From positions 1 to 64,000 of the forward strand of contig NZ_FMAJ01000018.1 of NCBI RefSeq assembly GCF_900094625.1: a DNA stretch of 64,000 bases. Reading direction: 5' to 3'. How positions within the stretch are numbered: position 1 is the stretch's first letter; every line of letters begins with the position of its first letter. The notes below the pieces were generated by a model. It made no database searches. It worked only from the letters and a program-made list of their open reading frames with translations, and was not told where the DNA came from. This document shows positions 27,004 through 36,645 of the stretch, one piece after another. The position numbers and the translations under genes are program-made. The stretch comes from Rhizobium aethiopicum. Its GTDB lineage: Bacteria > Pseudomonadota > Alphaproteobacteria > Rhizobiales > Rhizobiaceae.

Positions 27004-28404
27004 ATGAGCACTGAAAAAGATTATGTCGTCGCCGATATCGGGCTTGCGGATTTCGGCCGCAAGGAAATTACCATAGCCGAAACGGAAATGCCGGGACTGA
27101 TGTCCTGCCGCGCCGAGTTCGGCGAGGCAAAGCCGCTCAAGGGCGCGCGCATCACCGGTTCGCTGCACATGACCATCCAGACGGCCGTGCTGATCGAAAC
27201 GCTGGTGGCGCTCGGCGCCGAAGTCCGCTGGGCTTCCTGCAACATCTTCTCGACCCAGGACCACGCCGCCGCCGCGATTGCCGCAGCCGGCGTTCCGGTT
27301 TTCGCCATCAAGGGCGAGTCGCTCGAAGACTACTGGGTCTATACCGACAAGATCTTCCAGTGGGCCGATGGCGGCCTTTCCAACATGATCCTCGATGATG
27401 GCGGCGACGCCACCATGTACATCCTACTCGGCGCCCGCGCCGAAGCCGGCGAGGATGTGCTCTCCCATCCGCATTCCGAAGAGGAAGAAATCCTCTTCGC
27501 ACAGATCAAGAAGCGCCTCGCCGCTTCTCCGGGCTGGTTCACCAAGCAGCGCGACGCCATCAAGGGCGTCACCGAGGAAACGACCACCGGCGTCAACCGC
27601 CTCTACCAGCTCAGCCAGAAGGGCCTGCTGCCCTTCCCGGCGATCAACGTCAACGACTCCGTCACCAAGTCGAAGTTCGACAACAAATATGGCTGCAAGG
27701 AATCGCTGGTCGACGGCATCCGCCGCGGCACTGACGTGATGATGGCCGGCAAGGTTGCCGTCGTCTGCGGTTACGGTGACGTCGGCAAGGGTTCTGCCGC
27801 CTCGCTCTCGGGCGCCGGCGCCCGTGTGAAGGTCACGGAGGCCGATCCGATCTGCGCCCTGCAGGCCGCCATGGACGGTTATGAAGTCGTGCTGCTCGAA
27901 GACGTCGTCTCCTCAGCCGACATCTTCATCACCACGACCGGCAACAAGGACGTCATCCGCATCGACCATATGCGTCAGATGAAGGATATGGCGATCGTCG
28001 GCAATATCGGCCATTTCGACAATGAAATCGAAGTCGCCGCGCTGCGTAACCTCAAGTGGACCAACGTCAAGCCGCAGGTCGATCTAATCGAATTCCCCAA
28101 GGGCAACCGCATCATCCTTCTCTCCGAAGGCCGTCTGCTCAACCTCGGCAATGCGACGGGCCACCCGTCCTTCGTCATGTCGGCTTCCTTCACCAACCAA
28201 ACGCTGGCGCAGATCGAGCTCTTCACGAAGCCCGGCCAGTACGAGAACAAGGTCTACATCCTGCCGAAGCATCTCGACGAGAAGGTCGCGCGCCTTCACC
28301 TTGACAAGCTCGGCGTGAAGCTTACCCAGCTCAGCGAAGAGCAGGCTGCCTATATCGGTGTGAAGCCTCAGGGTCCTTTCAAGTCGGACCACTACAGATA
28401 TTGA
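27004..28404 (+). CDS. ahcY: Adenosylhomocysteinase (SAH hydrolase)
   Basis: A 466-aa NAD-dependent enzyme that hydrolyses S-adenosylhomocysteine to homocysteine and adenosine in the activated methyl cycle. The NAD-binding loop CGYGDVGKGSAASL, the SKFDNKYGC active-site stretch and the C-terminal PFKSDHYRY are diagnostic. I chose ATG 27004 (MSTEKDYVV), preceded by CTGGAGACC. A perfect palindrome resembling a SahR operator lies upstream and a strong terminator downstream. Confidence 0.97.
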   Translation: MSTEKDYVVADIGLADFGRKEITIAETEMPGLMSCRAEFGEAKPLKGARITGSLHMTIQTAVLIETLVALGAEVRWASCNIFSTQDHAAAAIAAAGVPVFAIKGESLEDYWVYTDKIFQWADGGLSNMILDDGGDATMYILLGARAEAGEDVLSHPHSEEEEILFAQIKKRLAASPGWFTKQRDAIKGVTEETTTGVNRLYQLSQKGLLPFPAINVNDSVTKSKFDNKYGCKESLVDGIRRGTDVMMAGKVAVVCGYGDVGKGSAASLSGAGARVKVTEADPICALQAAMDGYEVVLLEDVVSSADIFITTTGNKDVIRIDHMRQMKDMAIVGNIGHFDNEIEVAALRNLKWTNVKPQVDLIEFPKGNRIILLSEGRLLNLGNATGHPSFVMSASFTNQTLAQIELFTKPGQYENKVYILPKHLDEKVARLHLDKLGVKLTQLSEEQAAYIGVKPQGPFKSDHYRY

Positions 28405-28432
28405 TAGGGCGATCAATATCCACAAGATGTAG

Positions 28433-28468
28433 AAGCCGCGGCATTGACAAATGCCGCGGCTTATTTTT
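28433..28468 (+). terminator. Intrinsic terminator of ahcY
   Basis: AAGCCGCGGCATT and AATGCCGCGGCTT form a 13-bp stem around GACA, followed by ATTTTTC. It lies about 30 bp past the ahcY stop. Confidence 0.9.
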
Positions 28469-28607
28469 CGGCCACTCCCTTCCCGCCGATTCCCTTCCGA
28501 AGTATTGTTTTAAGACTTGATTCGGGACGCCGGACCCCGTCCGACCGCTCCGAAAATGGGATGTCTTGTCGTAATGCGGCACATTGAAGGACGGAGACAT
28601 ACCGCGG

Positions 28608-31193
28608 ATGTCGGAAGTGAAAAACAGCCTGACCGGTCAGGCGGACGATGGCGCTCGCGCCGGTCGCCGGTCGCCGATGGAAGGCCCAGAATATAAATCT
28701 GCAACGGCACACGAGGCCGCACAGCAAGAGCATGGATCATTGGCGCGCTTCCTGAAAACCTGCGCGGCCGGCACGGCGCTTGCCGCGCTGGCGCGGCCGG
28801 TACTGGCACAGACCGAACAGCAGGCGGCGGCCTCAGCTCACCTCTTTACCTCCTCACAGGTCGTCGGCGTTTCCGTCGTCATCGGCGTCATATCGGCGGC
28901 CCTGCTTTCGACGCTCTGGCTCGTGCGCCAGCGCGGCAATCTGGAAAACGAGAGCCGGGAAATCCGTTCAGCGCTCTCCGATGCCCAGCAGCGCATTTCG
29001 CAATATCAGGCGCTGATCGCCGACAAGAACCGGCGGATCGTCATCTGGGACGGCAATGCACGCCCGGAACTGCTTGGCCAGCTCCCGCCCGAGACCGGCG
29101 CGCCGCAGGACGGTGAATTCCTGGCCTTCGGCCTTTGGCTGAAGTCACACTCCGCCTCGGAGTTGGAGAAGGCAATCGACCGGCTTCGCGACGGGGCGCA
29201 GAGCTTCGATATGGTGGTCGAGACCATCCGCGATGAAATCCTCGAGGCACAGGGCCGGGTTTCCGGCGGACGCGCCTTCGTCCGCTTTGTGGCGCTCAAC
29301 AATCTGCGCGCCGAGCTTGCCGAACTCAGAATCGAGCGCGACCGGCTGATGACGTCGATTTCGGCCTTTCAGACGATGCTCGACGCGATCGACATGCCGG
29401 CCTGGCAGCGCGACCCGGCGGGCCGCCTCACCTGGGTCAACCAGGCTTATGGCGACGCGGTCGAAGCGCGCTCGCCGCAACAGGCGATCAATGAAGGCCG
29501 CGAGATGCTGACGACCGTGGCGCGCGAGCGAATTCGAGCAACGACGACGCCGGAATCGCCTTTCCACGACAAGATCTCGACCGTCGTGCACGGCAATCGC
29601 ACCTTCTTCGACGTCGTCGACGTCAGGGTCCCCGGCGGCTCGGCCGGGATTGCGATCGACGTGACTGATATAGAGGCGGTGCGCGCCGAGCTGGAACGGA
29701 CGCTGAAGAGCCATGCCGAAACGCTCGACCATCTCGCCACACCCGTCGCCATCTTCGACGGCGACCGCCGGCTGCAGTTCTACAACCAGGCGTTCGTCGC
29801 GCTCTGGGAGCTCGATATCGCCTTCCTAGAGGGCCGCCCGGACAATAGCGAGCTGCTCGAGCGGCTGCGGGCAGCCAAGAAGCTGCCGGACCAGCTCAAC
29901 TGGAAAAGCTGGAAGGAAGCGGCTCTTTCCGTCTATCGCGCCCTCGACACGCAATCGGATCTCTGGCACCTGCCGAACGGACAGACGTTGCGCGTCTTTG
30001 CGACCGCCCATCCGCAGGGGGGCGCAACCTGGGTGTTCGAGAACCTGACCGAACAGGTCGACCTGGAAACACGCTACAACACGCTGGTCAAGGTACAGGG
30101 CGAAACGATCGATCATCTTTCCGAAGGTGTCGCGGTGTTCGGACCTGACGGGCGCATCCGCCTGTCGAATCCGGCCTTCCGCGCGCTCTGGGGGATCACG
30201 GAGGCAGAGGCCAAGCCCGGCACTCATATCCGCGCGCTCGGCGAGGCCTGCGCGCCGTCCTATGACCGGCCGGACGGCTGGAAGACCTTCGCGGAACTGA
30301 TCACCAGCTTCGACGACGAGCGCCGCTCAAGTCAGGGGACGCTGGAACTCTTCTCCGGCCTGGTTCTAGATTACGCCGTCATCCCGCTGCCGAACGCGCA
30401 GACCATGCTGACCTTCGTCAACATGACGGACAGCGTGCGAGCCGAGCGCGCGCTGACCGAGAAGAACGAGGCGCTGCGCAAAGCCGATGAACTGAAAAAC
30501 GACTTCGTTCAGCATGTTTCCTATGAACTTCGCTCACCGCTGACGAATATCATCGGCTTCACAGACCTCCTGCGCACGCCGGGCGTCGGGCCGCTGAACG
30601 AGCGGCAGGCCGAATATATCGACCACATCTCGACCTCGTCCTCGGTTCTCCTGACGCTTGTCAACGATATTCTCGACCTTGCGACCGTCGATGCCGGCAT
30701 CATGCGGCTGAACTATGCGGAAATCGATCTGAACGACCTGCTCGACGACGTCTCGATGCAGATCGCAGATCGGCTGCAGGAAAGCGGCGTCGCTCTCGAA
30801 ATCACCGCCCCCGCCTACCTCGGTTCGATCATCGCCGATCCGCAGCGGCTGAAGCAGATCCTTCTGAAGCTTCTTGCCAATGCCGCGAATTTCTCGCCCG
30901 AGGGCACTTCGGTCTCGCTGGAATGCCATCGCGAAGGCACGGATTTCGTCTTCGCCGTCCGCGATCGCGGCCCCGGCATTTCGCCCGACATGATTGCGAC
31001 CGTCTTCGACCGGTTCGCGACGGGGGCAAAAAGCGGAAAACGCGGTGGCGCCGGCCTCGGCCTCTCGATCGTCGACAGTTTCGTCAGCCTGCATCATGGC
31101 GACGTGACGATCGACAGCGAGCCGGGCAAGGGTACGACGGTGGTCTGCCGTATCCCCTCAGTCAACATACCGCATTCCGCCGCCGCCGAATGA
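28608..31193 (+). CDS. divL: DivL-type atypical kinase (tyrosine at the phosphoacceptor position)
   Basis: An 861-aa protein with a hydrophobic N-terminal segment (VVGVSVVIGVISAALLS, about residues 76-92), several PAS-like modules (about 240-600), then a DHp and HATPase pair. The H-box is SYELRSPLTNI: Tyr639 replaces the canonical His, the hallmark of Caulobacter DivL. DivL acts in the DivK-CckA-CtrA cell-cycle pathway as a phosphospecific sensor rather than a conventional kinase. The ATPase motifs (LLKLLANAANFSPEG, GGAGLGLSIV) are intact. I chose ATG 28608; a TTG at 28584 is possible. Its stop overlaps the next start by 4 bases. Confidence 0.9.
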   Translation: MSEVKNSLTGQADDGARAGRRSPMEGPEYKSATAHEAAQQEHGSLARFLKTCAAGTALAALARPVLAQTEQQAAASAHLFTSSQVVGVSVVIGVISAALLSTLWLVRQRGNLENESREIRSALSDAQQRISQYQALIADKNRRIVIWDGNARPELLGQLPPETGAPQDGEFLAFGLWLKSHSASELEKAIDRLRDGAQSFDMVVETIRDEILEAQGRVSGGRAFVRFVALNNLRAELAELRIERDRLMTSISAFQTMLDAIDMPAWQRDPAGRLTWVNQAYGDAVEARSPQQAINEGREMLTTVARERIRATTTPESPFHDKISTVVHGNRTFFDVVDVRVPGGSAGIAIDVTDIEAVRAELERTLKSHAETLDHLATPVAIFDGDRRLQFYNQAFVALWELDIAFLEGRPDNSELLERLRAAKKLPDQLNWKSWKEAALSVYRALDTQSDLWHLPNGQTLRVFATAHPQGGATWVFENLTEQVDLETRYNTLVKVQGETIDHLSEGVAVFGPDGRIRLSNPAFRALWGITEAEAKPGTHIRALGEACAPSYDRPDGWKTFAELITSFDDERRSSQGTLELFSGLVLDYAVIPLPNAQTMLTFVNMTDSVRAERALTEKNEALRKADELKNDFVQHVSYELRSPLTNIIGFTDLLRTPGVGPLNERQAEYIDHISTSSSVLLTLVNDILDLATVDAGIMRLNYAEIDLNDLLDDVSMQIADRLQESGVALEITAPAYLGSIIADPQRLKQILLKLLANAANFSPEGTSVSLECHREGTDFVFAVRDRGPGISPDMIATVFDRFATGAKSGKRGGAGLGLSIVDSFVSLHHGDVTIDSEPGKGTTVVCRIPSVNIPHSAAAE

Positions 31194-32704
31194 CGACCGC
31201 TGATACGATCTCGCTTTTCCTGGAAGACGAAGCGGCCACGCTTCGCCTCGGCGAGGACTTGGCGCTGGCCTTGAAGGCCGGCGATTGTCTTGCCCTTTCA
31301 GGCGACCTCGGCGCCGGCAAATCCTCGCTCGCCCGTGCGATGCTGCGTGCCATTGCCGATGACGAAGGGCTCGAAGTCCCGAGCCCGACCTTCACGCTGG
31401 TGCAATCCTACGATCTGCGTATCCCGGTGTCGCACTTTGATCTCTATCGGCTCGGCGACCCCGCCGAATTGACGGAGCTCGGTTTCGACGAGGCCCTGCA
31501 GAACGGCATCTGTCTCGTCGAATGGCCGGAAATGGCCGCGAGCGAGTTGCCGAGGGAATCCATCGCCTTGACGCTGGCGCATGAAGGCAACGGCCGCCGG
31601 GCGACGATCATCGCCGCAGGCGCACAGGCCTTGCGCATCCGTCGCGTCCTGGCGATCCGCAATTTCCTGGGAGACGCCGGCTATTCCGGCGCCAAACGTC
31701 GCTTCCTGACCGGCGATGCCTCGCTACGCGCTTATGAGGCGATTTATCGCGAGAACGCGAAGGGCCGCATCATCCTGATGGACTGGCGGCCGCATCCCGA
31801 GGGCCCGCCGGTCCACGACGGCAAGCCCTATCCCAAGGTGGCGCATCTCGCACAGGACGCCTATCCCTTCGTTGCGATTGCCGATGCGCTGCGCGAACGG
31901 GGTTTTGCGGCGCCGGAGATCTATAAGGTCGACTACGAACAGGGCATCCTGCTGATCGAAGACCTCGGCACCGGGGGCGTGCTCGATGACGAGGGGCGGC
32001 CGATCGCCGCCCGTTACCGGCAAAGCGTCGCCTGTCTTGCCCATCTTCATTCCATGCCGTTTCCGCGGGATATACCGGTTTCCGCTACCCATACGCATCA
32101 CATACCTGATTTCGATCGCACGGCGATGAAGATGGAAGTGCAGCTTGTGCTCGACTGGCACATTGCCTGGAGGCGCGGCAGCGCACCGTCGGACACCGAG
32201 CGTGAGGAATATCTGGCGATCTGGGACGCGCTGATCGATGAGCTGGCGGCGGCCGAAAAAAACCTGCTGCTGCGCGATTTCCACTCGCCGAACATCATCT
32301 GGAGACCCCAGCAGGCCGGCATCAAAAGGATCGGTCTCATCGATTTCCAGGACGCGATGATCGGCCCCACCGCCTATGACCTTGCCTCCATCGTCCAGGA
32401 TGCGCGCGTCAACATCGAACCGCAGCTGTTCCGGCAGCTGATGGATGACTATCTGGCGCTTCGCCGCGCGCAGGGCCACTTCGACGAAGCCAGATTCCTG
32501 AAAGCCTGGGCGATCATGTCGGCGCAGCGCAATTGCAAGCTTGCCGGTCTCTGGGTACGGCTGCTGCAGCGGGACGGCAAGGCCGGTTATCTCAAACATA
32601 TGCCGCGCACCCTCGCCTATCTCAACGTCGCGCTCCAGCACGAAGCGCTTGCCCCCTTGCGCGATTGGTGCGCAAGGGCTGGAATAGGCCAGAGCGAATC
32701 ATAA
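31190..32704 (+). CDS. tsaE: TsaE / aminoglycoside-phosphotransferase-like sugar kinase fusion
   Basis: A 504-aa two-domain protein. Residues about 1-150 are TsaE, the ATPase of the t6A37 tRNA-modification complex: P-loop GDLGAGKSS at 38-46, PSPTFTLVQSYD and CLVEWPE. Residues about 160-500 are an APH-fold kinase with LLRDFHSPN (catalytic Asp) and LIDFQDAMIGP (metal Asp), resembling AmgK, the anomeric MurNAc/GlcNAc kinase. The downstream gene encodes a MurU-like nucleotidyltransferase, AmgK's partner in peptidoglycan recycling. Such TsaE-phosphotransferase fusions are known in Alphaproteobacteria. The sugar substrate here is inferred. It overlaps divL by ATGA. Confidence 0.88.
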   Translation: MTTADTISLFLEDEAATLRLGEDLALALKAGDCLALSGDLGAGKSSLARAMLRAIADDEGLEVPSPTFTLVQSYDLRIPVSHFDLYRLGDPAELTELGFDEALQNGICLVEWPEMAASELPRESIALTLAHEGNGRRATIIAAGAQALRIRRVLAIRNFLGDAGYSGAKRRFLTGDASLRAYEAIYRENAKGRIILMDWRPHPEGPPVHDGKPYPKVAHLAQDAYPFVAIADALRERGFAAPEIYKVDYEQGILLIEDLGTGGVLDDEGRPIAARYRQSVACLAHLHSMPFPRDIPVSATHTHHIPDFDRTAMKMEVQLVLDWHIAWRRGSAPSDTEREEYLAIWDALIDELAAAEKNLLLRDFHSPNIIWRPQQAGIKRIGLIDFQDAMIGPTAYDLASIVQDARVNIEPQLFRQLMDDYLALRRAQGHFDEARFLKAWAIMSAQRNCKLAGLWVRLLQRDGKAGYLKHMPRTLAYLNVALQHEALAPLRDWCARAGIGQSES

Positions 32705-32717
32705 GTTCCGGATCAAG

Positions 32718-33449
32718 ATGACCATCAGACAAGCCATGGTACTGGCCGCGGGTCTCGGCACCCGCATGCGCCCGATCACCGAGACGATTCCGAAGCCGCT
32801 GGTGAAGATCGACGGCAAGCCGATGATAGATTATGCGCTGGACGCGCTTGTTTCGGCCGGTGTCGAGCGGGCCGTGGTCAATGTTCACCATCATGCCGAT
32901 CAGATGCTCGATCATCTCGGCAAATATCGCGGCCTCGACATCATCATATCAGACGAGCGGGACGGGCTGATGAATTCCGGCGGAGGGTTGGCGAAGGGCC
33001 TGAAGCTGCTTGAACGCGACGATATCTTCGTCATGAACGCCGATCTCTTCTGGATCGGCGAGCAGCCGGGACGGCCGACGAATCTGCAGCGCTTAGCCGA
33101 ATTCTTCGATGCAGAGCGCATGGACATGGCGCTGCTTTGCGTTGGGATCGCGGATACGACGGGTCATAATGGCAAGAACGACTTCAGCCTTGCGGCAGAC
33201 GGGCGGCTGACACGTTATCGCGACGATCCGTCCAATCCCGTCGTCTATGCCGGGGCGATCGCCATGAACCCGGCGCTATTTGACGATGCCCCGGAGGATG
33301 CCTTCAACCTCAATATCTACTTCGACAAGGCGATCGCACGTGGGCGGCTGTTCGGCATTGTGCTCGAAGGCCATTGGCTGACGGTGGGAACGCCGGAGGC
33401 GATCGGCGAAGCGGAGGAAACGATCCGCCGATTGCGGGCGTTCGCGTGA
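32718..33449 (+). CDS. murU: MurU-like sugar-1-phosphate nucleotidyltransferase
   Basis: A 243-aa nucleotidyltransferase with the signature MVLAAGLGTRMRPIT followed by IPKPLVKIDGKPMI, and the NADLFW metal-site segment. Its closest functional analogue is MurU, which converts MurNAc-1-phosphate to UDP-MurNAc in the AmgK-MurU recycling pathway; mannose-1-phosphate or glucose-1-phosphate guanylyl/uridylyltransferase activity cannot be excluded by sequence. The gene directly follows the fused AmgK-like kinase and ends 4 bp before addB. Confidence 0.82.
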   Translation: MTIRQAMVLAAGLGTRMRPITETIPKPLVKIDGKPMIDYALDALVSAGVERAVVNVHHHADQMLDHLGKYRGLDIIISDERDGLMNSGGGLAKGLKLLERDDIFVMNADLFWIGEQPGRPTNLQRLAEFFDAERMDMALLCVGIADTTGHNGKNDFSLAADGRLTRYRDDPSNPVVYAGAIAMNPALFDDAPEDAFNLNIYFDKAIARGRLFGIVLEGHWLTVGTPEAIGEAEETIRRLRAFA

Positions 33450-33453
33450 GCTC

Positions 33454-36400
33454 ATGGCGGAACGGCACCAGCCACGCATCCTGACGATCCCGGCGGGCCT
33501 TCCATTCCTGAAAACCCTAACAACGGCCCTTTGCGACGGCCGGTTGACGCCGCTTTTCCGACATGAGGCCGACGATCCCCTGTCGCTCGCCCGGGTCACC
33601 ATCTATCTGCCGACCAGGCGCGCCGTGCGCGTGCTGCGCTCGGAATTCGTCGATCTGCTTGGCGGCCGCTCGGCGATCCTGCCGGTGATCCGTCCGCTCG
33701 GCGAAACCGACGATGACAGCGGTTATTTCGAAGAGGCGCTGCCGGCAACGATGGATCTCGCCCAGCCGCTGTCGAATACCGCCCGGCTCTTGGAACTGGC
33801 GGGCCTGATCCTTGCCTGGCGAAACAAACTGCCGGAGATCGTCCGTCATATCCACTCCGATTCGCCGCTGGTTGCGCCGGCAAGTCCGGCGGATGCGATC
33901 TGGCTCGCCCGCAACCTCGCGGAGCTGATCGATTCCATCGAAACCGAGGATCTCGACTGGTCGGAACTGCAGAAACTCGACACCGGCGACTACGCCGCCT
34001 GGTGGCAGCTGACGGCGGAGTTCCTGCAGATCGCCAGCGCCTTCTGGCCGGAGCGGCTTTCCGAGCTCGGCAAATCCTCGCCGGCACGGCACAGGAATGC
34101 CATTCTTCGGGCCGAGGCAGCCAGGCTTTCGGCGACGAAGCCCGCCGGGCCGGTCATCATCGCCGGTTCGACAGGGTCGGTTCCCGCCACTGCCGATCTT
34201 ATCGCCGCCGTCGCCGGTCTGTCGGAGGGCGTGATCGTACTTCCGGGCCTCGATCTCTCCATGCCCGAAAGGCATTGGCAAATGGTCGCGCCGGAACCGG
34301 CCCCGGGCCAGCATGCCAACCCGGCCAGCCGGAGCCACCCGCAATATGGCCTGTCCTTGCTGCTGAAGAGGTTGAGGCTGACACGAGCCGACATCCGTCT
34401 CCTTGACAGGCCGGAGGCCGAGCTTGAGCGGCGCGCCGAAATCCTGTCGCGGGCGCTCGCCCCGGCTGAGGCGACCAGCGACTGGGGAGCCTGGAAGGGC
34501 GCGCTGCCCGAGGGAGCGCTGACTTCCGCGTTCGGCGATGTTTCGCTGATCGAAGCCGCCAACGAGCGCGAGGAAGCAACCGCGATTGCCATCGCGCTCA
34601 GGATGGCGTTGGAAAGGCCGGGACAGGATGGCGAAAGCCGGGCAGCCCTGATCACGCCCGACCGCAATCTCGCCCGTCGGGTGATGGCCGAGCTTTCCCG
34701 CTTCGGCATCCTCGCCGACGATTCGGCTGGCACACCGCTGTCGGCGACGTCGCAGGGCACGCTTCTGCAACTGCTGCTGGAGGCGGCGCTGCGTCCGGGC
34801 GATCCGGTGGCGATCGTCTCGCTGCTCAAACATCCGCTGGCCCGCTTCGGCCTCGACCGCGACGCCTTGATTTCCGCTACCGAAGCGCTTGAACTGCTGG
34901 CGCTGCGCGGCGGCGTGGCGGAGGTGGATATTGGCGCGCTTGAATTGCTCCTGACACATCAGCTCAGCGAACAGGCCCTGGACCGACATACGCCGCAATG
35001 GCGAAAGGCGCTTGCCGCCGAGGCCGCCAATACCGCATCCGAGCTTGCCCGCCGGGTTAGCCGCGCAACCGAGCCTCTTGCTTCCGCGCTGGTCCGGCAC
35101 CGGCCGGAAGAGCGCGGCAAGACAAAAAGTTTCACGCTGTCCGAATGGGCGGAGCGGACCGGCCGTTCGCTCGAAGCGGTCGCGGCAGATCCGCACGGCA
35201 ATCTCGCCGATCTCTGGTCACACGAGGCAGGAGACGCCCTTGCCTCGCTGCTGAGCGAGGTGATCGACACGGACGGCCAGATGGAGGCCGACGGACCGCA
35301 ATGGATCGACATCATGGCCGCCCTCGCGGCTGGCCATGCGGTGAAGCCACGGGCGCTCAGCCATCCCCGCCTCTTCATCTTCGGCACGCTCGAAGCCCGC
35401 CTGCAGAGCCTCGACACGCTGATCCTCGGCGGGTTGAACGAAGGTTCCTGGCCAGGGCAGAGCGCCAACAATCCCTTCATTCCGCGCATGATGAAGACGG
35501 AGATCGGGCTCGAGCCGCCGGAGCGGCGCATCGGCCAGCTGGCGCATGATTTCGAGATGGCCAACGGCACCCGCCACCTGATCTATTCGCGCGCGCTGCG
35601 CCAGGGTTCGACGCCGACAGTCGCCTCACGCTGGCTGCAGCGACTGCTGGCGCTCGGCGGAGAGGCGTTTGAAACGGCCTTAAGGGCACGCGGTGACCGC
35701 TTCCTGCAATGGGCCGGCCTGATCGATCGAGGGGAGGCCCAGGCGGCGGCGCAGCGGCCCTCGCCGAAACCGCCGCTGACGCTGCAGCCGAAATCCTATT
35801 CCTTCAGCGAGGTCGGACGGCTGCGCCGTGATCCCTACGCCATCTATGCCCGCCGCATCCTGCGGCTCGATCCGGTCGACACGTTCAACCGCGACCCGGG
35901 AGCGGCCGAACGCGGAACGCTCTATCACAAGATCATCGACCGGTTCATCCGCGAGGCGCATGTCGCCGGCACCCCGGAAGCGGCAGCGGCGATGGAGCGG
36001 ATCCTCACCGAGCTTTTCGACATGGAAAAGCTGCCGCCGCATATCGATGCCGTGTGGCGCCCGCGCTTTCGCGAAGTGGCCCGCGCCTTCCTCGAATGGG
36101 AGGCCGGACGGCGTCCCGGCATACGCAGGACGCTGACGGAGGTGCGCGGCGGCGTGGAGCTGGAGGCGATCAATATCCGGCTCAACGGCGTGGCCGACCG
36201 GATCGATGTCACGGGACCGGACGCAGCGGATATCATCGACTACAAGACCGGCTACAACCCCTCACCGGCGCAGGCACGCGCGCTTCTCGATCCGCAGCTC
36301 GCGCTGGAGGCGGCGGCCTTGAGCGCCGGCGCCTTCCGCGATGCCGGCAGTCTTGCGCCGCAGGATCTGCTCTATGTTCGCCTGCGTCCGGGAAGCCGCT

Positions 36401-36645
36401 TCCAGGTCGATACGGTGAACAACGAAAACTCGGCCCGCAGCGACAAGGCGAAATCGGCGATGGACCTTGCCGGAGAATCGGTCGACCAGCTGATCAAGTT
36501 CGTCAGTTTGCTGCAGTCCGGCGAAAAGGGCTTTACCTCGCGGCTCATTCCGGCGCAGCAATTCGATTTCGGCGGCGACTACGATCATCTCGCCCGGGTC
36601 TCCGAATGGTCGACGGCCGAGACTGAGGAGGGCGGCGATGAGTGA
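33454..36645 (+). CDS. addB: Double-strand break repair protein AddB
   Basis: A 1063-aa alphaproteobacterial AddB, the second nuclease subunit of the AddAB helicase-nuclease that resects double-strand breaks for RecA. The C-terminal RecB-type nuclease has GTLYHKIIDRF and IIDYKTG (Asp929, Lys931). The protein has almost no cysteine, so the four-Cys iron-sulfur staple of Bacillus AddB is absent. The helicase-like N-terminus lacks a canonical Walker A. Its stop overlaps the addA start by 8 bases. Confidence 0.93.
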   Translation: MAERHQPRILTIPAGLPFLKTLTTALCDGRLTPLFRHEADDPLSLARVTIYLPTRRAVRVLRSEFVDLLGGRSAILPVIRPLGETDDDSGYFEEALPATMDLAQPLSNTARLLELAGLILAWRNKLPEIVRHIHSDSPLVAPASPADAIWLARNLAELIDSIETEDLDWSELQKLDTGDYAAWWQLTAEFLQIASAFWPERLSELGKSSPARHRNAILRAEAARLSATKPAGPVIIAGSTGSVPATADLIAAVAGLSEGVIVLPGLDLSMPERHWQMVAPEPAPGQHANPASRSHPQYGLSLLLKRLRLTRADIRLLDRPEAELERRAEILSRALAPAEATSDWGAWKGALPEGALTSAFGDVSLIEAANEREEATAIAIALRMALERPGQDGESRAALITPDRNLARRVMAELSRFGILADDSAGTPLSATSQGTLLQLLLEAALRPGDPVAIVSLLKHPLARFGLDRDALISATEALELLALRGGVAEVDIGALELLLTHQLSEQALDRHTPQWRKALAAEAANTASELARRVSRATEPLASALVRHRPEERGKTKSFTLSEWAERTGRSLEAVAADPHGNLADLWSHEAGDALASLLSEVIDTDGQMEADGPQWIDIMAALAAGHAVKPRALSHPRLFIFGTLEARLQSLDTLILGGLNEGSWPGQSANNPFIPRMMKTEIGLEPPERRIGQLAHDFEMANGTRHLIYSRALRQGSTPTVASRWLQRLLALGGEAFETALRARGDRFLQWAGLIDRGEAQAAAQRPSPKPPLTLQPKSYSFSEVGRLRRDPYAIYARRILRLDPVDTFNRDPGAAERGTLYHKIIDRFIREAHVAGTPEAAAAMERILTELFDMEKLPPHIDAVWRPRFREVARAFLEWEAGRRPGIRRTLTEVRGGVELEAINIRLNGVADRIDVTGPDAADIIDYKTGYNPSPAQARALLDPQLALEAAALSAGAFRDAGSLAPQDLLYVRLRPGSRFQVDTVNNENSARSDKAKSAMDLAGESVDQLIKFVSLLQSGEKGFTSRLIPAQQFDFGGDYDHLARVSEWSTAETEEGGDE

